The position numbers were made by a program, and so were the translations under genes. From the NCBI GenBank assembly GCA_033854175.1, contig JAWOKN010000004.1, positions 1 to 64,000 on the forward strand: 64,000 nt of DNA, read 5' to 3'. Under the pieces are notes generated by a model. The model searched no databases. It was not told the DNA's origin and saw nothing but the letters and a program-made list of their open reading frames with translations. This DNA comes from DATKPE01 sp033854175 (GTDB taxonomy: Bacteria > Bacteroidota > Ignavibacteria > UBA10030 > SZUA-254). Below are positions 7,865-16,876 of this stretch, one piece after another (the first letter of the stretch is position 1; each line of letters starts with the position of its first letter).

Positions 7865-9406
7865 TCAGGAGTTGGGAATCTGAACTGCAATATATGCCAT
7901 CTGACCCGTTCCTTTCCTGACACGAAGGAGCAGCGCGTCACCCGATTTGTGCTCCTCGACGATCGACTTTAACTGTTTTGGATTGGAAATCTTCTGGCGG
8001 TCGGCTTCGAGGATCACATCCCCCTTCCCGATATTACGGTTGTATGCCTCACTGAAACGGGTTACCTCGGTGACCACAACACCGGTCTCAAGCGACATCT
8101 GTTTTTTCTCGTCTCTGTTCAGCGGGCGGACGCTGAATCCGATCTTATCCAGCGCATATGCCTTGGCATCCGAGGAACGATCATTCGATTCCTCATCATC
8201 CGAACCAGTCTGGTTATCGCGGGATGCCAGGGTTTCCTCTGCCCGTGATTTCAGGGTTACCTTTTTCTCAAATGTGCTCCCATCCCTGAAAATTTTAAGA
8301 ATGACCCCGTCTCCGGGATGCTTGCGGGCAATATAACTCTGGAGCTCACTCGGGGAATTCATCGCGATCCCGTCAAGGGAGAGAATGACATCCCCTTCTT
8401 TAAGCCCAGCGCCGATCGCCGCACCGTCCTTGACAACCGTCTGCACCCACACCCCGCGGGCGCTGTCAAGCTTCAGGGCTTTCGCCGCCGTTTCATCAAT
8501 AGGACCGATCGTAATTCCCAGATATCCACGGATGATCTTACCGTGTTTGATCAGGTCCTCCGCAACAGCCTCGGCAAGGTTGATCGGGATCGCAAAACCG
8601 TATCCCTGATACCGTGCATTGGTTGTGGCAATGGCCGAATTGATGCCGATCACCTGACCCCGGAGGTTCACCAGCGGCCCGCCGCTGTTCCCCGGATTAA
8701 TCGCCGCATCCGTCTGAATGAAATCCTCTATGCCGTACCCCTTGTCATCGTGAATAATCCCGAGATTGTTCCTGCCGATGGCGCTGATGATGCCGGCCGT
8801 GACGGTCCCCTGCAGGCCCAGCGGATTTCCGATGGCAAGAACCCATTCACCGGTCTCCAGCTTGTCGGAATTTCCCAGTGAGGCCGTCGGTAAATCATGC
8901 CCGTCAATCTTGATCACGGCAAGATCCGTCGAGGGATCCGTGCCGATGATTTTTGCCTTCGCCTTATGGGTGTTGCTCAGGATGACGTCCACCATGTGCT
9001 CGTCGGCGTCATCGACAACGTGGTTGTTCGTAAGGATGTATCCGTCAGGGCTGATGATGACACCCGACCCTGCTGCCTGCATCTGCTCCTGTTCGGGAAG
9101 TTTGAAATCGGGACCAAAGAAATGAAAGAACTCGTTCATGTCGTTCGACGGGGATTTCGCCTTTGTCGTCACCGTGATCGAAACGACTGTCGGTGAGACC
9201 GCCTTGCTCACCTCGATGAACGCTCTGCTGAGAGCTCGGGGATCGAACTCGGGATCTTTCAGAGGGGCAGGCGCCCCGAGTTTCACCTGCGGATCACCCG
9301 CAAAACCTGGGGTGATGCCGCCGTGAAAATTCGTCACCAGGACAGCTCCGAAGATGATGCCGATAAAGATGAGAAAGATCGCAGCAAGCACAGACTTTTT
9401 ATTCAT
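7865..9406 (-). CDS. Do/HtrA family periplasmic serine protease with two PDZ domains
   Basis: A 513-aa DegP/DegQ-type protease and chaperone for misfolded envelope proteins. There is an N-terminal signal or anchor helix (about 6-25). The trypsin-like domain has the triad His129 (NNHVV), Asp161 (TDLAVIKI) and Ser241 (NPGNSGGP). Two PDZ domains follow (about 290-385 and 420-510), with an acidic linker between them. The ATG has AAGGAG at good distance and the gene ends in a clear terminator. It lies downstream of recO (140 bp) and upstream of the repeat protein, in a minus-strand run dense in envelope proteases. Confidence 0.95.
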   Translation of the reverse strand: MNKKSVLAAIFLIFIGIIFGAVLVTNFHGGITPGFAGDPQVKLGAPAPLKDPEFDPRALSRAFIEVSKAVSPTVVSITVTTKAKSPSNDMNEFFHFFGPDFKLPEQEQMQAAGSGVIISPDGYILTNNHVVDDADEHMVDVILSNTHKAKAKIIGTDPSTDLAVIKIDGHDLPTASLGNSDKLETGEWVLAIGNPLGLQGTVTAGIISAIGRNNLGIIHDDKGYGIEDFIQTDAAINPGNSGGPLVNLRGQVIGINSAIATTNARYQGYGFAIPINLAEAVAEDLIKHGKIIRGYLGITIGPIDETAAKALKLDSARGVWVQTVVKDGAAIGAGLKEGDVILSLDGIAMNSPSELQSYIARKHPGDGVILKIFRDGSTFEKKVTLKSRAEETLASRDNQTGSDDEESNDRSSDAKAYALDKIGFSVRPLNRDEKKQMSLETGVVVTEVTRFSEAYNRNIGKGDVILEADRQKISNPKQLKSIVEEHKSGDALLLRVRKGTGQMAYIAVQIPNS

Positions 9407-9546
9407 AGACTACTCCTTGTGGAACATCATGACAAAAAAACCATCTCTTTCTATGTATACACAACCGGGCGGATGATTGTTACATGCCATCCCCTTTTCC
9501 GCTCTTAAAATATAAGCATTTTCAGGGAAAATTATATTAAAAATTT

Positions 9547-10335
9547 TTAAGCAGACTGAAGGATGGTCGTGAAGATTTTCTGGGAATTCAACGCTCTGAT
9601 GCCGGGGATGTGATACTGCATGTAGGTCCATAAAAAATTCCCGGTTTCATCCTCGACGACCTTATCCCGGTTCACTATCTCCGGAACCTCCGCCGGCGAG
9701 GCGTGAGCAAGTGCAAGAAGGAGTTCAAAGGCTTCAACCGACAGCCGGTATCCACCTGGGGATTTTTTTGCGCACGCGCCGGACAAAAATCCGCCCGATT
9801 CCATCAGAACCCGGATGTCCATTTTCCTCGGCGGATGATCCGTGAATGCCCGGCCACATGCGGCACACCGGTCAAAGGCGGGATGAAATCCGAGAAGACC
9901 GGACATGTGCAGTTCAAAGAAATACAACAGCGGCGACGGCTGTGCGTGTGAGGCGTCGAGGTGGTGCAGCGTTTCGGCGAGAAGCCAGAACAGGGCGGAG
10001 TTCTTTTCCTCATCGTGCGCCACGAGATTCATCAGCTCGATCATCGCAAGCCCGACGGACATTTTTTGCAGGCTTTCTGTTATCCTCCGGTACGAGCGGA
10101 CGATGTCGCATTCGGCAAGAATCTGCAGATCCCTCCCTTCCTTCCGGTAGACGACCGCCATGACGTGCGTCATCGGTTCGAGCGAGGCTCCGTATTTGTT
10201 GTTCTTCCTGCGCGCACCCTTCGCGATGACGCTGATCTTGCCGTGCTCTTCGGTGTACAGCGTGACGATTTTGCTCGACTCGAGGTACTTCATCGCCCTC
10301 AAAACAATCGCCTCAGTTTTTTCGATGATCTGCAT
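9547..10335 (-). CDS. recO: DNA repair protein RecO
   Basis: 262 aa when started at the ATG at 10335 (MQIIEKTEAIVLR). The frame is open further upstream, but the longer start would overlap mtnA and adds a non-conserved tail. The N-terminal OB fold (residues about 3-80) is followed by the helical domain and a Cys motif. The role is loading RecA with RecR in RecF-pathway recombination. The zinc-finger region shows CAAC then GACAKK: the fourth Cys of the usual CxxC...CxxC is Lys, so metal binding may be lost or altered. The stop of mtnA (10355) lies 19 bp before the start, which suggests co-transcription. Confidence 0.9.
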   Translation of the reverse strand: MQIIEKTEAIVLRAMKYLESSKIVTLYTEEHGKISVIAKGARRKNNKYGASLEPMTHVMAVVYRKEGRDLQILAECDIVRSYRRITESLQKMSVGLAMIELMNLVAHDEEKNSALFWLLAETLHHLDASHAQPSPLLYFFELHMSGLLGFHPAFDRCAACGRAFTDHPPRKMDIRVLMESGGFLSGACAKKSPGGYRLSVEAFELLLALAHASPAEVPEIVNRDKVVEDETGNFLWTYMQYHIPGIRALNSQKIFTTILQSA

Positions 10336-10354
10336 GGAAAGTGTCGTTCCCGGG

Positions 10355-11362
10355 TTAACCAAAGTTGTACGGTGACCGGAAAATTCCCCGCTCGGTGACA
10401 ATCGCCGAGATCAGCCCCGAAGGAGTCACGTCAAATGCCGGTGTGTAGGTCTGACAACCGACCGGCGCCGTATTCCGTTCACCCCACTCCGTCAACTCCC
10501 TGCCCGAACGCTCCTCGATCGGGATCGTGGAACCGTCGCGAAGGCTGGGGTCGATCGTCGAACTCGGCGCGATGACATAGAGCGGAATTTTGTGGGCATG
10601 GGCAGCGACCGCATGCATGTACGTGCCGATTTTGTTTGCTGTATCACCGTTTGATGCGATCCGGTCGGCTCCGACCACAACCAGGCCGATCTTCTTCTGC
10701 TGCATAAGAAACGCGGCGGTCGAATCGGTAATCAGGGTCACAGAGATCCCCGCCTTCATCAGCTCCCAGGTCGTCATCCTGGCTCCCTGGAGCAGAGGCC
10801 GGGTTTCACAGGCAAAGACGCGGAGGTGCTTTCCCTGACGATGCGCGGTATAAAGAACATTCAGCGCGGTCCCCTCGCCGCCGGTCGCAAGAGCGCCTGC
10901 ATTGCAATGGGTGAGAACTGACGCGCCGTCAGGGATCAGCGGCGCACCCTCCTCGCCGATCTTCCGGCACATCATTTCATCCTCATGATGAATCGCAAGC
11001 GCCTCCTCGACGAATCTCGCGCACTTCTCGTCATCCGGAATCTGCAACTCGAGAATGCACCCCATACGATGGAGCGCCCAGGAGAGATTGACGGCTGTGG
11101 GACGTGTCGCCAGGAGGGTCCGTATGGCTTCCCGTACCGGAGGCCCGATGGGGAGGTTTGCACGACGAGCTTCGAGGGCAGCCAGGGCCGCGCCATACGC
11201 GGCCGCAACGCCGATGAGCGGGGCTCCGCGTATGCGCAGGGCTCTGATTGCATCCGCGATAACCGCAGAGCGGTCCGTCTCGACGTACTCTTCTTCAGCA
11301 GGAAGTTTTGACTGATCGAGGAAACGGACTACCCCTGCCTGCCATTGAATTGCCCTGACCAT
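10355..11362 (-). CDS. mtnA: S-methyl-5-thioribose-1-phosphate isomerase
   Basis: 335 aa, full length for MtnA, which interconverts methylthioribose-1-phosphate and methylthioribulose-1-phosphate in methionine salvage. IRGAPLIGVAAAYG (residues 44-57), Cys153 in THCNAGALAT and Asp233 in GADRIASNGD are the conserved catalytic and substrate-binding elements. It starts 6 bp after the PfkB kinase stop, so the two are very likely one transcript. No other methionine-salvage gene (mtnB, C, D, P) is in the window, so the isomerase may instead serve 5-deoxyribose or methylthioadenosine disposal. Confidence 0.95.
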   Translation of the reverse strand: MVRAIQWQAGVVRFLDQSKLPAEEEYVETDRSAVIADAIRALRIRGAPLIGVAAAYGAALAALEARRANLPIGPPVREAIRTLLATRPTAVNLSWALHRMGCILELQIPDDEKCARFVEEALAIHHEDEMMCRKIGEEGAPLIPDGASVLTHCNAGALATGGEGTALNVLYTAHRQGKHLRVFACETRPLLQGARMTTWELMKAGISVTLITDSTAAFLMQQKKIGLVVVGADRIASNGDTANKIGTYMHAVAAHAHKIPLYVIAPSSTIDPSLRDGSTIPIEERSGRELTEWGERNTAPVGCQTYTPAFDVTPSGLISAIVTERGIFRSPYNFG

Positions 11363-11368
11363 TGAGGT

Positions 11369-12292
11369 TCAAACACTGGTGTCGGCTTCAAACTTGGAGA
11401 GGTCCCGGAATTCCCGGAATCTGTCCTTTATTTCAAGATAGGAAAGATCCTTCAATCTTCCCAGGCTGAACCGTTCAACACAAAATGACGCAAGGGCGCT
11501 TCCATAAATGACCGCGCGCTTGAAGTTTTCCTCCGAGAGGTCATCCGTTTTGGCAATCCAACCGATGAATCCACCGGCAAAAGCATCCCCCGCACCCGTC
11601 GGATCATTGATATTCTCCAGCGGATATGCCGGGGCCGAGAAGATGGTTTTCTCCGTGACCAGCAAGGCACCATGCTCCCCCTTCTTGACAATCACCACCC
11701 TCGGACCCATCTGCATAATTTTCTTCGATGCCTTGATCAGGTTCGGTTCCTGGGTGATCTGCCGGGCCTCGGAGTCGTTCAGGATAAACACATCGATCAG
11801 CTTGAGCGTTTTTTTCAGTTCATCATTCTTCCCGATGATCCAGAAATTCATCGTATCGCCGACAACGAGCCTGGGCTTCTGGATCTGTTCCAGCACCCGG
11901 CGCTGGAGAATCGGATCAATGTTGCCCAGACAGACGTACATCGTCTTCTTGTACGATTCGGGAATGACCGGATCAAAATGCTCGAACACGTTCAGCTCGG
12001 TGAACAGCGTCTGACGGCTGTTGAGATCATATTCATACCGGCCGCCCCAGCGGAATGTCTTTCCGCCAGCAACCTTCTGCAACCCCTCAAGGTCGACTTC
12101 GCGGCTTTCAAGAAAATCGGTGTACTCCTTTGAAAAGTCACTCCCCACCACGGCCACAAGTCGTACAGGAGTCACAAAATAACTCGCCGCAGTGGCGATG
12201 TAGGTCGCCGATCCACCGAGGACGTTTTCCACGCGACCGAACGGTGTTTCGATCGTATCGATCGCCACCGACCCAACGACTAGTAAGCTCAT
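11369..12292 (-). CDS. PfkB-family sugar or nucleoside kinase
   Basis: 307 aa, ribokinase fold. GGSAT (26-30) lies in the N-terminal sugar-binding region. DPTGAGDAFAGG carries the anion-hole glycines and the catalytic base Asp236. The start is supported by GGAGG a few bases upstream of the ATG. Because the gene abuts mtnA, a pentose-like substrate linked to methylthioribose or 5-deoxyribose metabolism is plausible. This is inference; the sequence itself only supports a PfkB kinase. Confidence 0.88.
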   Translation of the reverse strand: MSLLVVGSVAIDTIETPFGRVENVLGGSATYIATAASYFVTPVRLVAVVGSDFSKEYTDFLESREVDLEGLQKVAGGKTFRWGGRYEYDLNSRQTLFTELNVFEHFDPVIPESYKKTMYVCLGNIDPILQRRVLEQIQKPRLVVGDTMNFWIIGKNDELKKTLKLIDVFILNDSEARQITQEPNLIKASKKIMQMGPRVVIVKKGEHGALLVTEKTIFSAPAYPLENINDPTGAGDAFAGGFIGWIAKTDDLSEENFKRAVIYGSALASFCVERFSLGRLKDLSYLEIKDRFREFRDLSKFEADTSV

Positions 12293-12356
12293 GATTGATC
12301 CCTCCGGAAATTCAATGTTGTTCGAGGTTCGGACATCGGCCCGATCAGGGAATGTC

Positions 12357-13973
12357 TCACCTGCTCATCTGCGGAGCCCGCATCGGGGGAAGAGGCTTCC
12401 GCGGGAACTTCGCGTCACGCATCGCCGCATTGTAGGCGAATGCCGCCATGATGACAGCAGCCTGCTGCACATCGCCAGTCTGCGCCCGTTCATAGACATC
12501 CATCGTTGAGTGGTGCGTCCGGGTCCCGTATTCGAGCGGGTCCTGGATAAACTGAAATCCCGGCAACCCCGCGGCATCAAAAGACTGGTGATCGGTCCCG
12601 CCGGTATTGCTGAGCGAGAGCGTGCTGGCATCCTCGTCCCGGAATGGGACAAGCCAGGATCTGAAGATCGGCCGGACCGCATCATTCGCCTGCATATAGA
12701 CCCCGCGAACCTTCCCGCTCCCGTTATCATTGTTAAAGTAAACCGAAAATGTTTCAGCCTCGGGTTTCAGTTTCACCGTTCCGATGGTATCAAACATGGT
12801 ACCTTCCTTATCGGCAAAATGCTGCTTCACATACGCCTGGGAACCTAGAAGACCCTGCTCCTCCCCTCCCCAGAGACCGATCCGTATTGTCCTTCTGGGT
12901 TTGAGATCAAGGCTTTTCAGTATGCGCATCGCTTCCATGCAGACCGCGGATCCCGTGCCGTTATCCGTGGCGCCTGTTCCCCCGTGCCATGAATCAAAAT
13001 GCCCGCCGATCATCACGACCTCATTGTTCAGATCAGTCCCCGGGATCTCGGCGATGATGTTAAACGACGAATCGGCTTTATTGAAGGTCGCATCGTATTG
13101 GATATCGATTTTCGGATGCTCACCCTTCTGGATCATCCGGATGAGACGGTCGTAATGCTCGACACCGACGGCGATCTGGGGTACGATTTTCGGGGCATCA
13201 GCCTGCCACACGCTGACACGCCTTCTGGATGAAGAATCGGGGTTTTGCGGCACGATGGCCTGCTGAACAAAGATCGTTCCGCCGTCGCCCAGACGGCTGA
13301 CGCTGAGGACCGCCAGCGGTCCCTCCTTTTCCAGCAACATCCACTTTTTGTACTCGAACCGGGCCCGATCCCTGTTCTCGTTGCCGAAAAACATCCTGCG
13401 CCGCCGTGCATCCGGCAGCGGTGAGTTCGCAAGTTTCAGAAGCGTCGAGTCGGCGTCCCTCGTCGCATCCGGCTGAAAATGTGCCTTCACATCGCGAAGG
13501 GAATCAAAGAGGACAACCTTCCCATGCAATGTGCCGGCGAACGCGCTGAGCTCGCCGTCGGTTTTCGGATCGAAGTACACCACCTCGCCCGTCCCGTGAG
13601 CCGGGGGCGACCACGCCTTGGGATACGATATCAGCGGAAAATTCTGACCGGCGATCACCATCGCGGAGTAACTCTTCAACGACCATCCCCGGCCGAATGG
13701 TCCCCATGATTCCCGGTGAATGTTTGAAAGCCCCCAGCCGTGGAATTCCTTTTCCACCCAGGCCGCCGCCCGGGAAAAACCGGGGGAACCGGTGAGACGC
13801 GGACCATACACATCCGTCAGATAGCTCAGGATATCCATCACCTGGGACCGATGAAAACCCTCGTCCTTGATTTTCTCGATTGCAGATGAGTCAAACTTTT
13901 CCTGCTGTTCCTGAGCAGCAAGCATGCCGCAACCGAAAAGAAGAACGACAACCACCACGTAAAATCTCTTCAT
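12357..13973 (-). CDS. Secreted M28 family aminopeptidase
   Basis: 538 aa from the ATG at 13973, which has GAGG upstream and begins a signal peptide (MKRFYVVVVVLLFGCGMLAAQ). A longer frame to 14045 would run into the neighbouring gene and lacks support. A PA-type insert lies in the first half. The M28 co-catalytic zinc ligands are visible as GGHFDSW (His), ATDNGTGS (Asp), GGEEQGLLGS (Glu pair) and GTDHQSF (His). It probably removes N-terminal residues from peptides in the periplasm or outside the cell. A second M28 paralogue lies 46 bp upstream in the same direction. Confidence 0.9.
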   Translation of the reverse strand: MKRFYVVVVVLLFGCGMLAAQEQQEKFDSSAIEKIKDEGFHRSQVMDILSYLTDVYGPRLTGSPGFSRAAAWVEKEFHGWGLSNIHRESWGPFGRGWSLKSYSAMVIAGQNFPLISYPKAWSPPAHGTGEVVYFDPKTDGELSAFAGTLHGKVVLFDSLRDVKAHFQPDATRDADSTLLKLANSPLPDARRRRMFFGNENRDRARFEYKKWMLLEKEGPLAVLSVSRLGDGGTIFVQQAIVPQNPDSSSRRRVSVWQADAPKIVPQIAVGVEHYDRLIRMIQKGEHPKIDIQYDATFNKADSSFNIIAEIPGTDLNNEVVMIGGHFDSWHGGTGATDNGTGSAVCMEAMRILKSLDLKPRRTIRIGLWGGEEQGLLGSQAYVKQHFADKEGTMFDTIGTVKLKPEAETFSVYFNNDNGSGKVRGVYMQANDAVRPIFRSWLVPFRDEDASTLSLSNTGGTDHQSFDAAGLPGFQFIQDPLEYGTRTHHSTMDVYERAQTGDVQQAAVIMAAFAYNAAMRDAKFPRKPLPPMRAPQMSR

Positions 13974-14019
13974 AACCGCCTCATGGATGTTAGAGGATGA
14001 TGATTTGGGAACATACGCT

Positions 14020-15411
14020 TCATAAACCTTCCTGCGCGACGACATAGGTGAGAATTGCGATCGCTATTCCGCCCAATTCAAGTTCTCGTTCATTCACTTT
14101 ATCAATGGTGTCGCTGTCGGAATGATGATAATCGAAATACCGCTGACTGTCAACGCGCAACCCGATCATCGGGACACCGAGCCTGCCGAGCGGGGAGATA
14201 TCCGCCCCTCCTCCGCCCCTGGTTATTCTGTCGGCATCAATTTCACCGAGGAGAAATGCCCACCGGGCGATTTTTTCATAGGCGGTCGAGTCGGCCTCCA
14301 CCCCGAATCCCCGGGGGGTAAAACCGCCGGCATCGGTCTCCAACGCCGCAATCGGTTTTTCACCCGCACGCTCTTTTGCGGCATATGCCGTGCCCCCATC
14401 AAGCCCGTCCTCCTCATTCATGAACAAAACCGCACGTATGGTCCTCTTCGGCCGTAACCCCAGGTCGTGAATCAACCGTAATGCTTCCAGACTCTGGACG
14501 ACACCTGCACCATCATCATGTGCCCCCTGCCCCTTATCCCAGCTGTCAAGATGACCCCCGACAACAATGACCTGTTCGGGATGGTCGGTCCCGACCAGTT
14601 CACCGACAACATTCGCCGATTCCACCGGCGGCAGCGCCGCACACGAGAGCTTCAGGCAAATCCTGACCGTCTTCCCCGCCGAGAGAAGACTGTCGATAAA
14701 ATTCGCACCTACGGTACTGATGGCAGCAGCCGGCACTTTCGGAATCGTATCAAGATACCACATCGCACCGGTGTGCGGGACATCGTCGATCCGCGACGTC
14801 ACCGACCGGACAAGCGCCGCAACACCGCCGACCCTTGCGGCCTCAACCGCACCTTCCCCGCGCTGATCGACTGCACCGCCATACCCTTCAAAGGTATTGA
14901 ATTTTTTCCGGTCAAATGGCCTGTTGAAAAAGATGATTTTTCCCTTTGCCCGAGCACCTGCATCGCGCAGCTCCGAGAAATTCTTTACCTCCATTACCTC
15001 CGCGGTAATCCCATCAGCAGGCGTACCGACACTCCCGCCAAGGGCACAGATGCTCAGATGCGTCCCGGGGAGATCCGGTGAAATGAGTGCCGCGGTTTCC
15101 ACGTCTCCCCTCTTCCAGTGGGGAACAGTCACGGGCTCCAGATGTACATTCTGAAATCCGAGCTGCTCCATGAGCTTTTTTCCCCAGACAACCGCCTTCG
15201 CCGCGTTCGGTGATCCTGCGATCCGGGAACCGACACTGGATGTCAGATCGGTAAGGTAACCGTACGCACGGTCTTGCTCGAGGCCGGTGTTCTTCAGATC
15301 CTCGGCTACGCTCCGGTAATGCCTGATGAGAGAGGAATCGGGCGTCTGTGTGAATACAGCGTGAAATGGAAGAACAATGATGGCCAGGAGAATCTGTCGG
15401 AGAATCTTCAT
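14020..15411 (-). CDS. Secreted M28 family aminopeptidase, second paralogue
   Basis: 463 aa from the ATG at 15411, which begins a signal peptide (MKILRQILLAIIVLPFHAVF). Upstream in-frame codons are not signal-like. Zinc ligands are GGHLDSW (His), GAHDDGAG (Asp), MNEEDGLDGG (Glu pair) and YHHSDSDTID (His). A PA-like domain (about residues 110-220) precedes the last part of the peptidase domain. Together with the following M28 gene it forms a tandem pair, probably for extracellular or periplasmic peptide use. A TTGATG, 16 bp, TATATT promoter lies about 105 bp upstream. Confidence 0.9.
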   Translation of the reverse strand: MKILRQILLAIIVLPFHAVFTQTPDSSLIRHYRSVAEDLKNTGLEQDRAYGYLTDLTSSVGSRIAGSPNAAKAVVWGKKLMEQLGFQNVHLEPVTVPHWKRGDVETAALISPDLPGTHLSICALGGSVGTPADGITAEVMEVKNFSELRDAGARAKGKIIFFNRPFDRKKFNTFEGYGGAVDQRGEGAVEAARVGGVAALVRSVTSRIDDVPHTGAMWYLDTIPKVPAAAISTVGANFIDSLLSAGKTVRICLKLSCAALPPVESANVVGELVGTDHPEQVIVVGGHLDSWDKGQGAHDDGAGVVQSLEALRLIHDLGLRPKRTIRAVLFMNEEDGLDGGTAYAAKERAGEKPIAALETDAGGFTPRGFGVEADSTAYEKIARWAFLLGEIDADRITRGGGGADISPLGRLGVPMIGLRVDSQRYFDYHHSDSDTIDKVNERELELGGIAIAILTYVVAQEGL

Positions 15412-15748
15412 CGATTTTGTCTCTTCAGAAGCAAACAACCAGTTGATATCGCCGGGGGAACAAATTGTTACACAACCACACAGGAAATGAAATGCGAAAT
15501 CGTGATGTTTATGCAGAATATACAAAAATTTTCCGCAACATCAAGCCACCCCGGGGGGTGGGATATCCCACCCGGAGTGGTCTGATCCCGCTTGGGAAGT
15601 GAAATTCATGGTTTTCGGGAAGTCATCCGCAAAGAACTGCCGAACCTGTCACTCTCTCCTCATTCCTCCCCGGCAAAGGGGGGCCTTGCCACACTCCGGG
15701 GGTGCGTGATCAAACGACGGTGCGTTACAGCACCCCGGTTCCGTACAC
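15412..15748. other. 337-bp intergenic region with a palindrome and an M28 promoter
   Basis: No coding region is supported on either strand. It contains the candidate promoter of the M28 gene (15517-15544), an exact 18-bp palindrome (15556-15573) and a GC-rich stretch without a convincing terminator. Confidence 0.6.
15517..15544 (-). promoter_or_regulatory. sigma-70-like promoter of the M28 tandem
   Basis: Minus strand: TTGATG (15539-15544), 16-bp spacer, TATATT (15517-15522). Confidence 0.45.
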
Positions 15749-16771
15749 CTAAGACTGCCGGAAGGAGGACCGGGTTTCGGTCTGTCCACCCGATAACTTA
15801 ACAAACGCTATCCTGATCCGCGAGGTCGCATCCTCCACCTTTTTCAGGATCTGCGATTTGAGGTCATGAATCGACTCCATCATGTCATGCAGAAATTTTT
15901 TGGAGAATAGTTTCTCACCGATGCTCCGGGAGGAATGATCGGGACACAACGAAGGTGCGACCCCCGGCCGGATGACGGATGCGTCATCGTCATCATCCTC
16001 TTCAACATGCAGCTTCAGGTTCACCTGTTTCCCCTTTCTGATGATCGTCAGATTCGCTTCATGATCCTTCGTATCACTGAGTCCACTGCTGAGGTCTTCA
16101 ATATCCCTCACACTTTCATCACCAACCTTGACGATCACATCACCCGCCTTCACACCAGCCTTGTCTGCTTCGCTCCCGGACTCGACATCCGTGACGAGCA
16201 ACCCGTGATGGTCTGGGGCCTCAAAATAATCAGCGAGCTGCTTCGACAACTCCTGGACTTCCATGCCGCTCATGGCATTCTCACCGAACGATCTCCAGTG
16301 AAACCTCATGCGGGGTATTTTTGGCAACACGGGGGGTGTGAAGTTGAAACTGTAACTGTCAAGACCCCTGTCTTTTTTGAGTCTTGCGGTGAGCGTTTTA
16401 TGTTCGGTCTTGCGGACAACCTCGATTTGTATGTCCGTTCCCGTCTTGGCTTTCCGGACCGCACGGACCAGATCGTCACCATTTTCAATCTGCCTGTCAC
16501 CAAACTTCACGATCACATCCCCCTCTTCGATGCCGGCTTTCTCCGCAGCGCTTTCATCCATCACATCGGTCACCAGTGCCCCCGAAGAGACTGAAAGATC
16601 TTTCTCCTTTTTGACATCCTGCGTGACATCCTGTATCATAACCCCCAGCCGGCCCCCCTGGACCAAACCCTCCAGATGCATCAAACTTCTTGACCGCTGA
16701 GCGTAGGAGGGGTTTTCAACTGTACAGAGGGCTGCAAGGAGGAAAAACAGCGCGAGCATTTTCCCTGACAT
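15749..16771 (-). CDS. Periplasmic protein with two PDZ domains and no protease domain
   Basis: 340 aa. The ATG at 16771 is chosen because GAGG lies 9 nt before it; the ATG three codons earlier would have GAGG directly abutting. A signal peptide (LALFFLLAALCTVENPSYAQ) is followed by two PDZ domains (about 45-140 and 165-255, each with a GxxxGDVIVKxGD pattern). Then come an acidic EEDDDDD stretch and a helical tail. No trypsin or other catalytic domain is visible, so it is probably an adaptor, scaffold or regulator of envelope proteins. It stands alone, about 340 bp upstream of the M28 pair. Confidence 0.8.
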   Translation of the reverse strand: MSGKMLALFFLLAALCTVENPSYAQRSRSLMHLEGLVQGGRLGVMIQDVTQDVKKEKDLSVSSGALVTDVMDESAAEKAGIEEGDVIVKFGDRQIENGDDLVRAVRKAKTGTDIQIEVVRKTEHKTLTARLKKDRGLDSYSFNFTPPVLPKIPRMRFHWRSFGENAMSGMEVQELSKQLADYFEAPDHHGLLVTDVESGSEADKAGVKAGDVIVKVGDESVRDIEDLSSGLSDTKDHEANLTIIRKGKQVNLKLHVEEDDDDDASVIRPGVAPSLCPDHSSRSIGEKLFSKKFLHDMMESIHDLKSQILKKVEDATSRIRIAFVKLSGGQTETRSSFRQS

Positions 16772-16876
16772 AGTGTTCATCCTCGTGAAAAAATGACGGT
16801 GAATGTGTGTTATACCGGTTAGACTTCCCCCGGGCGGAAATGGTTGACATGATGTAGGGAAGATCGCCTCAGGTTT

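Noticed and set aside
10336..10401. N-terminal extension of RecO to 10401
   Set aside because: It would overlap the 3-prime end of mtnA and adds residues not found in RecO; the ATG at 10335 matches the family start.
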